Below, piece after piece: positions 35,623-44,818 of a stretch of 64,000 nt of DNA. Each line of letters starts with the position of its first letter. Position 1 is the stretch's first letter. The DNA lies in NCBI GenBank assembly GCA_964291635.2, contig OZ219905.1:372001-436000 (forward strand), in the 5' to 3' direction. Below the pieces are notes generated by a model. The model was given only the letters and a program-made list of their open reading frames with translations. It was not told the origin of the DNA and did no database searches. This DNA comes from JAPPHA01 sp964291635 (GTDB lineage Bacteria; Pseudomonadota; Alphaproteobacteria; Rhodobacterales; Rhodobacteraceae). A program made the position numbers and the translations under genes.

Positions 35623-36365
35623 GTTTCTTCTCCGTATCTGCATGCGATTGCCATCAGCTCGTCAAGGCGGCCGGGGTCGAAATTGTAGAAGTCACCCGCG
35701 TAGTTGATTCCGGTCGCAACCAGGAAACAGTCGACCAGCGTCGCGTAATCGGAAACATTTTCCGGAGTCACGCCTGACGCCAGGGCAAGCGGCCGGTCAC
35801 CGACACCTTTGCGGAAATCGGAGACCTTGCTGACGTCCGCCGCATGACCCGTCGCGGCGCCGGAGGTCGTGACCACGTCCATGTAAGGTGCTGCGGTCCG
35901 CGCGGCGCCTTCGAAATCTTCACGACGGACTTCGCGCTGTTTCTTGAAGGCAACGCCACCGAAGTAGAGGCCGTTCCATCCGCAAGCGGAATAGACCCTT
36001 CGCGCCGCCTCGGCCTCGGCCTGGTGCCCGAGCCTTTCGTCGATACGCGCATCGTCGGCCCAATAGGCGTCAATGGGACAATCATTTGCACACAGCCGAC
36101 TGAGAATCGGAAACGCGTCCCTCCCCGGCATCGCAAGGAAGTTCACGCCGATCCAGAGATCAGGAGTTGACCTTCGTACGTCCGTGATGATCGGAATGAA
36201 ATCTCCGACCGGAAAGTCATGGTTGATGAGGAATACGCCGGGGACGCCCGATCTCACGGCGACCCGGATATTCCTCAGCACCTGCTCCCGGTCCAGGACA
36301 TGGATAACCGGCGTCACGACCGGGCCCCGGCACTCGAACAATCGATGGAACTCCGCTCGCGTCAT
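35619..36365 (-). CDS. BtpA/SgcQ-family TIM-barrel protein
   Basis: BtpA-family proteins have an FMN/phosphate-type TIM-barrel appearance; the biochemical role is poorly known. 248 residues. Motifs: VVTPVIHVLDREQVLRNI at the N-terminus, GVNFLAMPGRDAF, DAYWADDARID, FGGVAFKKQ, VVTTSGAATGHAADVSKV and PLALASGVTPENV, the last two being the phosphate-binding end of the barrel. Its stop overlaps the start of the PRTase gene. Divergent from a LysR regulator across 99 bases. Confidence 0.78.
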   Translation of the reverse strand: MTRAEFHRLFECRGPVVTPVIHVLDREQVLRNIRVAVRSGVPGVFLINHDFPVGDFIPIITDVRRSTPDLWIGVNFLAMPGRDAFPILSRLCANDCPIDAYWADDARIDERLGHQAEAEAARRVYSACGWNGLYFGGVAFKKQREVRREDFEGAARTAAPYMDVVTTSGAATGHAADVSKVSDFRKGVGDRPLALASGVTPENVSDYATLVDCFLVATGINYAGDFYNFDPGRLDELMAIACRYGEET

Positions 36366-36464
36366 CGGCTATCCCGGCATGAATCCGTGCAACAATAGGT
36401 CATGCGAATTGATTTAAGAAATTTATATCGTTAATCTTCACATTATCGCCAGTTATCCGGACTC

Positions 36465-37343
36465 ATGCCGAAGAACATCCCGACCGACCTGCTCCGAACC
36501 TTCATAACCGTGGTCGACCTCCGCAGCCATACCAAGGCTGCCCAGGTTCTCGGACGGACACAACCGGCAATCAGCCTTCAGGTCAAGCGTCTCGAAGACC
36601 TGCTCGGAACGAAATTGCTGAAATCCGACAGGCGGCGGCTCAAGGTAACCGATGCCGGGCAGGCTCTCGGAGCCCATGCGCGCCAGATGCTGCGCATCAA
36701 CGACGAAATCGTGAACCATTTCAGCCGGGAATCGATGTCGGGCTGGCTGAAGGTCGGCCTGCCAACCGATTTCTCCAACGCCTTCCTTCTCGAAGCAGTC
36801 GCCCAGTTCGTCAGCGGGAACCCCGATGTTCGGGTGGACGTCGAGAGCAATCTTTCGAGCGTGCTTCGCGAAAGGGTCTACGCTGATCAACTCCAGCTTG
36901 CAGTGGCAATCGCGCCTGAACCGGACGCCCCGTTCCTGATCGAACGGACAAGTGTCACGCCTTTCTGGGTCGTCGCCGAGTCCTACTCGTCCAACCCGGG
37001 CGATCCCTTGCCGATCGTTTGCCACCCCGACCCTTGCGAATACGTCGAGCGCATGAAGCTGGCGCTTCGAACTTCCGGCCGCAGCTGGAGAACGGCCCTG
37101 GTCGCGACGAACGTCGAGGGACTGCAGGCCGCCGTGCGGGCCGACATTGGCGCGACGGCGCTCACGCCCGCGACGTTGTCGGAGGGGATGCGCATTGGCC
37201 GCGAGGACGAGGGATTCCCGCCGCTTGCTCCCCTGACAATCGGGATCTTCGGAAAGAACCTCCAGCAGGACCGGGCGCTGCACGCGCTGACGGAATGGAT
37301 CATTCGACAAATCGATCACGTTGGACGGCCATTCCGATCATAA
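36465..37343 (+). CDS. LysR-family transcriptional regulator
   Basis: 292 residues. HTH region LRTFITVVDLRSHTKAAQVLGRTQPAISLQVKRLEDLLGTKLLKSD at the N-terminus, then the effector-binding domain from GWLKVGLPTDF. The location between the divergent BtpA/PRTase pair and the Pot-like importer suggests that it controls both. The intergenic region to the left (36366-36464) is AT-rich (TTTAAGAAATTTATATCG) and suited to a divergent promoter. Confidence 0.92.
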   Translation: MPKNIPTDLLRTFITVVDLRSHTKAAQVLGRTQPAISLQVKRLEDLLGTKLLKSDRRRLKVTDAGQALGAHARQMLRINDEIVNHFSRESMSGWLKVGLPTDFSNAFLLEAVAQFVSGNPDVRVDVESNLSSVLRERVYADQLQLAVAIAPEPDAPFLIERTSVTPFWVVAESYSSNPGDPLPIVCHPDPCEYVERMKLALRTSGRSWRTALVATNVEGLQAAVRADIGATALTPATLSEGMRIGREDEGFPPLAPLTIGIFGKNLQQDRALHALTEWIIRQIDHVGRPFRS

Positions 37344-37440
37344 ATTATTTTTATGCCAACATTTCTCGACTAAATTTCCATAATACTCCTGCAACTCTTA
37401 ATACTTGGGTGGACGCGGCAACAAGAAAAGGAGTTACAGA

Positions 37441-38577
37441 ATGTCCTACCAGTCATCCAGAAATTTCAGCCGCAGGACACTGCTGCAAACGGCCGGCGCC
37501 ACGGGAGTTGTTCTCGCCACGCCCATGTTGAACCGGGCATGGGCTGCCGATCCCGTCGAGATCAACATGCTGGCGTGGTACGGTCATGCAGAGCCGGACA
37601 TCGTTGAAGAGTTCGAGGCGCTGCACAACGTCAAGTTCGTGCCGAAATACTACGCGGGGGGCGACAACATGCTCGCTCTGATCGCGCAGTCTCCCCCGGG
37701 AACCTACGACATCATCCTCTCCGATGCCGAGTTCGTCCAGCAGCTCAATGCGGCAGGATACATTGAGGAACTCGATCCTGCCGACTATCCTTTCGACGAC
37801 TATTTTCCCGAGTTCCAGAAGTTCCCCGGACACTGGATCGGCGACCAGCTCTGGTCCGTGATGGTCCGGTACGGATTGCTCGGCGTCTCGTTCAACACCG
37901 ATGTCATCTCCCACGAAGAGGCGATGAGCTACAATGTCTTCTGGGACAGCCGCCTGACAGGCAAGGTCGGTCACTTCGACTGGCACCTGCCGAGCCTCGG
38001 CCAGATGTCCCTGCTCAACGGCAACGACGATCCCTCGCCATTCGACATCGACGGCGCCGCGTGGGAAGCGGTACGGGAAAAGACCTTGTCGCTCAAACCC
38101 CAGGTCGGCGGGTACTTCGATTACGGCGGGACGTTTTCGTCATTGAAGACGGGCGAGATGCACGCGATGTGCGGAATCGGCGACTGGATCACGGGCGTCC
38201 TGCAAAAGGACGGCGCACCCGTTGACAGCGTCATTCCCGAAGAAGGAGGCATCCAGTGGACCGAGAGCTATTCGATCGGCATCGGGACAGAAAAGGGTGA
38301 GATCGCGAAGAAATTCATCCAGTACATGCTGTCCCCGGCCGGGCAGGTGAGATCGATCCAGATGGCCGCATATCCCGGCCTGTCCCCGACCAAGTCGGGA
38401 TGGACGGCGATACAGGAGGCAAACCCGGACGAGGCAAGACGCTCGGGCCTGATCGAGGGCGCGGCGAACGACCCGATCCGGTTGAAGCGTGAAGGGCGGA
38501 TCCACTACCGCGACATTCCACGCCAGCAGAGCCTGGAGGATTGGAACGACTTCTGGTCTGAATACAAGAATGCCTGA
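37441..38577 (+). CDS. ABC transporter substrate-binding protein, PotD/PotF type
   Basis: Periplasmic binding protein of the polyamine/cation class. 378 residues. The N-terminus has a twin-arginine type signal (SRRTLLQTAGATGVVLATPMLN, cleavage near AWA-AD). Mature motifs: INMLAWYGHAEPDIVEEFEA, AQSPPGTYDIILSDAEFVQQL and GVSFNTDVISHEEAMSY. AAAAGGAG lies 7 bases before the ATG. First gene of the importer; ligand unknown. Confidence 0.92.
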   Translation: MSYQSSRNFSRRTLLQTAGATGVVLATPMLNRAWAADPVEINMLAWYGHAEPDIVEEFEALHNVKFVPKYYAGGDNMLALIAQSPPGTYDIILSDAEFVQQLNAAGYIEELDPADYPFDDYFPEFQKFPGHWIGDQLWSVMVRYGLLGVSFNTDVISHEEAMSYNVFWDSRLTGKVGHFDWHLPSLGQMSLLNGNDDPSPFDIDGAAWEAVREKTLSLKPQVGGYFDYGGTFSSLKTGEMHAMCGIGDWITGVLQKDGAPVDSVIPEEGGIQWTESYSIGIGTEKGEIAKKFIQYMLSPAGQVRSIQMAAYPGLSPTKSGWTAIQEANPDEARRSGLIEGAANDPIRLKREGRIHYRDIPRQQSLEDWNDFWSEYKNA

Positions 38578-38649
38578 GTCCGGGATTGCGGACATGGATA
38601 GCCCCGGGTAAATCCCGGGGCCATCTTTTTGAAAGGCAGTTCCCGGCCA

Positions 38650-39492
38650 ATGGCGACAAGCAGCCGATATGCCTTCACATGGCGCCTCCCGATGCTCATC
38701 TGGCAGGCGGCATTCTTCGTCGTACCGCTCGTTTTCATGGCGGCAATCAGTTTCTGGCTCGTCAAGAACTACCGGATGGAGCCGGACTTCATCCTGAAGA
38801 ACTGGTTGAGGATGCTCGGCCGCGGGTTTTTCTGGGACGCATACTGGATCACGCTCTGGCGTGCGTCCCTGGCGGCCGTGGTCATCAGCTTCATCGCATT
38901 TCCGGCATCCTACGCCCTCGCCTACAAGGTCAGCGAAACCGCGCGCCGGTGGGCCGTGTTTTTCCTGATTGTCCCCTTCTTCACATCCTACCTCGTCCGG
39001 GCCTACGCATGGCAGGTCATACTCGCCGAAAACGGCGTCGTGAACGCAGTTCTTGGACAGGTCGGGCTTGGGCCGTTCACGATGCTCAATACCGGTTTCG
39101 GCGCAATGATCGGATACATGACGCTGACATTGCCACTCGTGGTGGTCCTGCAGACCTTCAGCCTCGCCGGTGTTGACCGGAACCAGATCGAGGCGGCGTG
39201 GAATCTCGGTTGCTCTCCATTCCGGACCATCGTCCAGGTCATCGTGCCCTCCGCGCGTGTCGGACTTATCATCGGGGCAGTGTTCTGTTTCATCCTGACC
39301 TTCGGCGACTTCGTGAGTCCGTTCTATCTTGGCGGGTCCAAACCCCCGACCCTTTCCATACTGATCATCGACACGACCAAGTCAGGCCAGCAATGGCCGC
39401 GCGCAGCGGTCGTGGCCCTCATCATGATCGCCACCCTGTTATTCGCGGCTTTCGCCGCCGTCAGTGCCGCGTACCGGAAACGCGTCCGATGA
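38650..39492 (+). CDS. ABC transporter permease, PotB type
   Basis: 280 residues with six hydrophobic segments (first WQAAFFVVPLVFMAAISFWLV), the family FFTSYLVRAYAWQVIL region, and the coupling loop IEAAWNLGCSPFRTIVQVIVPSA. ATG at 38650 was chosen over an upstream TTG at 38629, which adds only a short polar extension. The stop overlaps the PotC-type start (ATGA). Confidence 0.92.
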   Translation: MATSSRYAFTWRLPMLIWQAAFFVVPLVFMAAISFWLVKNYRMEPDFILKNWLRMLGRGFFWDAYWITLWRASLAAVVISFIAFPASYALAYKVSETARRWAVFFLIVPFFTSYLVRAYAWQVILAENGVVNAVLGQVGLGPFTMLNTGFGAMIGYMTLTLPLVVVLQTFSLAGVDRNQIEAAWNLGCSPFRTIVQVIVPSARVGLIIGAVFCFILTFGDFVSPFYLGGSKPPTLSILIIDTTKSGQQWPRAAVVALIMIATLLFAAFAAVSAAYRKRVR

Positions 39493-40271
39493 GCATCGCG
39501 GCGTTCGCATTCCGCCTCTACCTGGCAGCGGTTTTCTTCTTCGTGTTCCTTCCGATCGGAGCGAGCATCGTGTTTTCCTTCAACTCGGACCGCTTTCCGA
39601 CGTTGCCACTCGCGGATTTCACCGTCGAGTGGTACGCAAAGGCCTTTTCCGACGACAAGATCTGGGACGCGTTCCGAAACTCGGTCCTGGTCTCCCTGAC
39701 CGTCGCCGCGATCTCGACGTTCATCGGTTTTTCAACCGCGTATACCGATTTCCGCTACGGTTTCCGGTTCAAGGCGGCGTACCTGGCCCTCGCGCTCCTT
39801 CCGCCGACGATTCCCCTGGTTATCATGGGGCTGGCAATGCTCGCCTGGTTGAGCCAGATCGGCCTGTCCGGAACGCTGTTCGGGATCATTGCCGCCCATA
39901 CCGTTCTCGGAGCACCGTTTGCAATGGCCGTATGCCGCTTGCGTTTGCACCAGATGGATCCCTCGCTCGAGGCGGCGGCGTGGAACCTCGGCGCGTCCGA
40001 ATGGGCCGCCATGCGGCACGTGGTCCTGCCGTTTTCGGCACCCGCCCTGATATCCGCCTTTTGCCTGACCGCAGCCGTCAGCTTCGACGAGTTTGCGGTC
40101 GCCTGGTTCGTCTCCGGCCTCAACCGCACGGTACCGGTGGCGATCCTGGAAATCCTCCAGGGAAACGTCGATCCCCAGATCAACGCAATCGGAACAGTCG
40201 TGTTCATCACCTCGATGACACTTGTCGTCATTGCACAGATCATCTTCATGCGCCGGAACAGAAATGGATAA
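39489..40271 (+). CDS. ABC transporter permease, PotC type
   Basis: 260 residues, six membrane segments; begins at the ATGA overlap with the PotB-type gene. FSFNSDRFPTLPLADFTVEWYAKAF near residue 28 and the coupling loop LEAAAWNLGASEWAAMRHVVLPF are typical of PotC. The stop lies inside the start of the ATPase gene (8-base overlap). Confidence 0.92.
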   Translation: MSIAAFAFRLYLAAVFFFVFLPIGASIVFSFNSDRFPTLPLADFTVEWYAKAFSDDKIWDAFRNSVLVSLTVAAISTFIGFSTAYTDFRYGFRFKAAYLALALLPPTIPLVIMGLAMLAWLSQIGLSGTLFGIIAAHTVLGAPFAMAVCRLRLHQMDPSLEAAAWNLGASEWAAMRHVVLPFSAPALISAFCLTAAVSFDEFAVAWFVSGLNRTVPVAILEILQGNVDPQINAIGTVVFITSMTLVVIAQIIFMRRNRNG

Positions 40272-41388
40272 CCCGCTTGTCAGCTTCACGGGCGTCTCGA
40301 AACGATTCGGCCAGGTCTGGGCCGTCAGGTCGCTTGACCTCAGCATCAATCGCGGGGAATTCGTGGCGCTGATGGGTCCGTCGGGATGCGGGAAGACGAC
40401 GACACTGAGGATGCTTGCCGGCCTGGAAGAACCCACGGAAGGCACGATCTCGATCGGCGGCCGGGTCATGAATGGCATTGCCGCACATGAACGCGACACG
40501 CCCATGGTCTGGCAGTCGCTGGCCCTTTTCCCTTTCCTGAATGTCCGCGAGAACGTCGAATTCGGTTTGAGAATGCGCGGCGTGGCCAGGGCGGAACGCA
40601 GGGAAAAGGCGGAGGAATGGCTCGACCGGTTGGGCATGTCGGAATTCAGCGGCCGGGGCATCGAACGGTTGTCCGGTGGACAGAAGCAACGCGTTGCCCT
40701 GGCCAGGTCATTGGTGACCGAACCCGAAATGCTGCTTCTCGACGAGCCGCTGTCGGCACTCGATGCACACCTGGTGATCCGCATGCAGGGCGTTCTTTCC
40801 AGCCTTCAGCGGGAGCTGGGAATCACGTTCGTATACGTCACGCACTCCCAGTCCGAGGCCTTTTCCATGGCCGACCGCGTCGTGATCATGGGGGATGGCG
40901 AGATCGCGCAGATCGGTGCGCCGAGGGAAATCTACCGTCGGCCCGCCACCCGGTTCGTCGCCGAATTCGTCGGCCGCAACAATATCTTCGAAGGAAAGGC
41001 CCAGGGGGAATCCCTCCTCTCGCCGCACGGAACTCTGCCGCTGCCGGGTCCAGCGTTCGGCCCGGTCGTCATGTCCGTTGCCGCCGACAGGGTCAGCGTC
41101 AGTCGTGACCGCCCCGGAAAAGGGCCTTCGGTCAAAGGCCGTTTTCTCTCGGAAGAGTTCGCCGGAGCCAGCATTCTCTGTTATTTCGAGAGCGCCGACG
41201 GCTCCACGATCAAGGCGCAGGTGGACGAGGTGGCGCTCGACCTGCTGGCGCCGTCGCACGGTGAAGTGTTCTGGATTTCGTGGTCGCCCGACGCCGCGCA
41301 CCTGGTCGGGGACAATCATCGTCACGATCGAAACAGGCCGAACGGTCACGATCGACGACAGACATTGCCTCCTTCGGCGACGACCTAG
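40264..41388 (+). CDS. ABC transporter ATPase, PotA type
   Basis: 374 residues. Walker A GPSGCGKTTTLRMLAGLEEP, signature LSGGQKQRVALARSL, Walker B LLLDEPLSALDAHLV, H-loop THSQSEAF, then a C-terminal TOBE-like regulatory domain from about residue 245. The C-terminus ends in an unusual His/Arg-rich tail (HRHDRNRPNGHDRRQ). Last gene of the importer. Confidence 0.93.
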   Translation: MDNPLVSFTGVSKRFGQVWAVRSLDLSINRGEFVALMGPSGCGKTTTLRMLAGLEEPTEGTISIGGRVMNGIAAHERDTPMVWQSLALFPFLNVRENVEFGLRMRGVARAERREKAEEWLDRLGMSEFSGRGIERLSGGQKQRVALARSLVTEPEMLLLDEPLSALDAHLVIRMQGVLSSLQRELGITFVYVTHSQSEAFSMADRVVIMGDGEIAQIGAPREIYRRPATRFVAEFVGRNNIFEGKAQGESLLSPHGTLPLPGPAFGPVVMSVAADRVSVSRDRPGKGPSVKGRFLSEEFAGASILCYFESADGSTIKAQVDEVALDLLAPSHGEVFWISWSPDAAHLVGDNHRHDRNRPNGHDRRQTLPPSATT

Positions 41389-41510
41389 ACCGAGGTTCTT
41401 GGAATTTGGTCAGGAATATCGCGTTTTGTCAACGTGATACGCCCGAAGAAAACGTCCGGATCTGCCGACATTCCGTTGCTTCGCGACAACTTCCCGATAT
41501 CCTCCAGCGG

Positions 41511-41682
41511 TTACAACGCCCTCTGCTGACCGGCGTTGGGCCGGGTCGTCACTTCGATGGTGGTTTCTGCCTGCCCACCGCCCGGGCGTGGAACCGTGTG
41601 GGTGGAGCGGACGACCGTGGACAGGCGGTCGAGCCCGGTCAGGACGGTCTCCTTGCCGGTAATCCGGCGTCAGGGACATCAT
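41511..41682 (-). other. Possible small ORF after the FAD oxidase, apparently frameshifted
   Basis: An ATG at 41682 overlaps the FAD oxidase stop (ATGA), as in a translationally coupled gene. After MMSLTPD the protein-like frame appears to shift by one base into ITGKETVLTGLDRLSTVV and GGQAETTIEVTTRPNAG, ending at 41511. Without the shift the frame continues as Arg/His/Pro-rich sequence to 41410. I do not recognise it. The rest of 41389-41678 holds nothing else. Confidence 0.3.
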
Positions 41683-42983
41683 CCAAGGACCGAAAAGCTG
41701 CTCTCCATGTTGATTTCGCGCTTGCGCGAATAGAATCCGACATCCATCCTCTTGCCGATGTAGGGTAACTCGAACTGCAGCGGATTGCTGTCGTGATCGT
41801 TGCCGTTTTCGCACCAGGAAATCAGCTCCGCCATCATTTTCCCCGCGATCGGTGCGTTCTTGTACTGGTTTCCACTGGACCCGATCGCCATGTAGAATCC
41901 GGGAAGCGACGAACAGTCGTATATGGGAATCCAGTCGTCTGACACGTCGTACAGGTCCACGACACCCCTCATGCGACTCGGAATCCCGAGGGACGGGACG
42001 CGCTGGGCATATCGTAGGGCCTGGTGGGTCCACTGGTCCGTGAAATTGCGGTCATAGGTTTCGGGATCCACCCATTCGCGCGGATCGCATTCCGGGTCCT
42101 CGGATCCGATCAGGATGAAGTTGCCCTTTTCGGGCCTGACGTAACACCCGATGTCACTGTCTGAAATCACGATTCCGTCGCTGTAGAAGTCGAATCCATC
42201 CGGTGCCGGCACGTGCGCCACCTCCTGCTTGAGTGCCCTCGTGGAGATCGTCATGTCTTCCAGGACGCCTGCCATCGCGTTGACTTCGGCCGAATACGGG
42301 CCCGCGACATTGACGACGACCGGGGCGTCGACCTCGCTGCCGTCATCGAGGCTCACCCCGCTCACGCGCCCCGCCCGGTCGAGAATTCCGGTCACCCTGC
42401 GGCCGAAAAGGAACTGACCGCCATTTATCTCCGACGCGTACTGCAGGTTTTGAGCCGAAAGCGCCGGATCCGTGACATAACCGGCCGTCGGCCAAAAGAT
42501 CGCACCTTCGATACGGCCGCCGTTCGGCTGGCCAAAATCCGGGTCGTCCATGCGTCGTGCCGGCGCAAAACTCTGAAGATCGTAGATTGGCAACCTGTCA
42601 ACGATGTGTCCGGAGTCCCATTCCTCGTACGGAATCCCCAGCTCATCGCAGATAGCGACGTGTTTGTTCAGGTATCCGTTCTGCCCGGTCCGCATGACCA
42701 TGCAGCCCGTTTCGCGGAACTCAGCCGTGCCGCGGGGATCCTCGGCGCCCAGGTAATTTGTCCAGTCGCGCCAGTAATGGTATCCCTCGAAGGCGAAGGC
42801 CGTGCCGTCATGGGTCGAATAGTGAACCCGGATAATGGCGCACGACCCGCTGGTCGGCCCATGGCCGGCCGCAAGGTTCTTGTCGATCGAGATCGTCCTG
42901 AATCCGCGCCTGTTCAACTCGAGCGCAATCGCCGTACCGATGACGCCAGCCCCGATGATGACTGCATCTGCCGCCCTGGTCAT
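41679..42983 (-). CDS. FAD-dependent amine/amino-acid oxidase (DAO superfamily)
   Basis: Flavoprotein that probably oxidises a secondary amine or amino acid. 434 residues; the FAD-binding motif AVIIGAGVIGTAIALELNRRG begins at residue 6, with HGPTSGSCAIIRVHYS following, and GFYMAIGSSGNQYKNAPIAG near the C-terminus. ATG at 42983 has GGAGG 6 bases upstream; the extended frame above it is not conserved. It follows the sulfatase on the same strand with a 155-base gap. Confidence 0.87.
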   Translation of the reverse strand: MTRAADAVIIGAGVIGTAIALELNRRGFRTISIDKNLAAGHGPTSGSCAIIRVHYSTHDGTAFAFEGYHYWRDWTNYLGAEDPRGTAEFRETGCMVMRTGQNGYLNKHVAICDELGIPYEEWDSGHIVDRLPIYDLQSFAPARRMDDPDFGQPNGGRIEGAIFWPTAGYVTDPALSAQNLQYASEINGGQFLFGRRVTGILDRAGRVSGVSLDDGSEVDAPVVVNVAGPYSAEVNAMAGVLEDMTISTRALKQEVAHVPAPDGFDFYSDGIVISDSDIGCYVRPEKGNFILIGSEDPECDPREWVDPETYDRNFTDQWTHQALRYAQRVPSLGIPSRMRGVVDLYDVSDDWIPIYDCSSLPGFYMAIGSSGNQYKNAPIAGKMMAELISWCENGNDHDSNPLQFELPYIGKRMDVGFYSRKREINMESSFSVLG

Positions 42984-43138
42984 CCTTGTCCTCCATTGCC
43001 TGGCTTCAACGCGTCCCCCGTTGTCCGCCTGAATCCGCTCCCGCCCTCGTTCAATCGCCGACATTCGCGACATCGCCGAGATGGTCCGTTGCCATTCTCG
43101 TTCCCGTGTCTCGTCATGTCTGTCGGGCGATCACGACA

Positions 43139-44806
43139 TTACCCCGCACTCTTGCCCGGAGATCCTACATATTTCGAGATCAACTCCTGCTCAATATCGG
43201 TTGCATCGCGCGCACCGAGGACGATGCCGCGTCTCTCCGACTTTCCCCTCATCGTCTCGATCTGTTCATCGGAGCGCGTCGTGCGTTGGGACATCCGTCG
43301 CGCCCACTGCCCCAGCCGCTCTTTCATCATGTCCCTGATCTTCGCATGGTGCGGACAATCGCCAAGATCCGCGAATTCGTCCGGGTCGGTCTCGAGATCG
43401 AACAGCATCGGACGTATGCCGCCCTCCGCGTGAACGAACTTCCAGCGTTTGTCCGCGACCATGAACAACCTGGCATCGCGTGGAGAAAGCCCGAGTCTCG
43501 CCGCGATCGGCGATACCGAGTAATCGTACTCGCTGATCACGTATTTCCTCCACGAATCCGGGTATCTCCCGCGAACGAAGGGCAACAGGGATCGACCTTC
43601 GACGATGTGGTCCGGAACGGCACCTCCTCCGGCCTCGACGAAAGTCGCAACCGTATCGATCGACTCGACGAGTGCATCGCAGATGCTGCCGCGCGTGGTA
43701 TCCGCCTCTCGATCCGGATCATAAATGATCAAGGGGACCTTGACCGACGCCTCGTGGAACAGGTTCTTTTCCCCAAGCCAATGATCACCCAGGTAATCGC
43801 CGTGGTCGGAGGTGAGAACGATCATGGTGTCTTCCATTCGACCTGACGCTTCCATATGGTCCAGCAACCGGCCGAGCTGGTCGTCGCATTGCTTGATCAA
43901 CCCCATGTACGCGGAGATGACCTTTTCCCGGACTTCCTTCTGGCTCAGCGCCTTGCTGATCGGGTTCCGGGTAAATGCGGCGTAAACGGGGTGCGCGTTT
44001 TCGAGTTCCACATGGCTCCGGTGAACCGGAACGATCTGGTTCCCACCATACATCTCATGGTATGGAGCCGGCGCGATGTAAGGCCAATGCGGCTTGATAT
44101 AGGACAGGTGGCAAAGCCAGGGTTTCGACGCCCCGCCCGCGTGCTTGTCCAGGAACTCGATCGCACGCGATGTCAGCCAGGGTGTTTCCGAATTCGGCTC
44201 CTCGACATTGGCTTCCCGGTCCGCGTTCATGAGCAGAAACCCGCTCGCCATGTTGGCGTCTTCGTCAATGCCGGCATTGGCGTAATCATGCCAGGGGTTT
44301 TCACCGGCATAGCCCTTCGAATTCAGGTAGGCGTTGTACGGCGACCGGCCTTCATCGTAGTAACCGTCGGGACCATGGGCCCAGAGACCATCATCCCTGA
44401 CAAAGACGTCGAACCCGCACTCCGACACTCTCGCACCGATAATGCCGTCCGGCTCCAGCCCCAGACGCCGCATGCCCTCGGCATCGGCCCTCATGTGGGT
44501 GCGCCCGACGAGCCAGCAGTCCATCCCGATCCGGCGCATGTGGTCGCCAAGGGTCAATTCCCCCACCTTGAGGGGGAACCCGTTCCATTGCGCGCCGTGG
44601 CTGTGGACATAGCGACCGGTGTAGAGCGACATCCTCGAGGCGCCGCAGATCGGTGACTGGACGTAACATCGGCTGAATCTCACGCCCATCTCGGCAAGCC
44701 GGTCCATGTTCGGTGTTTCCAGGAATGGATGCCCGGCGCACGACAGGTAGTCGAACCGCAACTGGTCATACATGATGAACAGGATATTCCTGACACGTCC
44801 CGGCAT
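43139..44806 (-). CDS. Sulfatase / alkaline-phosphatase superfamily hydrolase
   Basis: Likely hydrolyses a sulfate ester, or possibly a phosphonate monoester. 555 residues. Metal site: MYDQLRFDYL near the N-terminus and TSDHGDYLGDHW at about residues 331-342. The formylglycine site reads SPICGASRMSLYTGRY (about 51-66): the catalytic Cys is present, with Ala instead of the usual Pro two positions later, which fits the C-x-A-x-R form. No signal peptide is visible, so a cytoplasmic enzyme is suggested. Lies 12 bases after the TAXI binding-protein gene. Confidence 0.88.
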   Translation of the reverse strand: MPGRVRNILFIMYDQLRFDYLSCAGHPFLETPNMDRLAEMGVRFSRCYVQSPICGASRMSLYTGRYVHSHGAQWNGFPLKVGELTLGDHMRRIGMDCWLVGRTHMRADAEGMRRLGLEPDGIIGARVSECGFDVFVRDDGLWAHGPDGYYDEGRSPYNAYLNSKGYAGENPWHDYANAGIDEDANMASGFLLMNADREANVEEPNSETPWLTSRAIEFLDKHAGGASKPWLCHLSYIKPHWPYIAPAPYHEMYGGNQIVPVHRSHVELENAHPVYAAFTRNPISKALSQKEVREKVISAYMGLIKQCDDQLGRLLDHMEASGRMEDTMIVLTSDHGDYLGDHWLGEKNLFHEASVKVPLIIYDPDREADTTRGSICDALVESIDTVATFVEAGGGAVPDHIVEGRSLLPFVRGRYPDSWRKYVISEYDYSVSPIAARLGLSPRDARLFMVADKRWKFVHAEGGIRPMLFDLETDPDEFADLGDCPHHAKIRDMMKERLGQWARRMSQRTTRSDEQIETMRGKSERRGIVLGARDATDIEQELISKYVGSPGKSAG

Positions 44807-44818
44807 CGAGCACCCCTG

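Noticed and set aside
42213..43433. Plus-strand open frame of 406 codons
   Set aside because: It lies antisense to the FAD oxidase and sulfatase genes; composition is that of a shadow frame.
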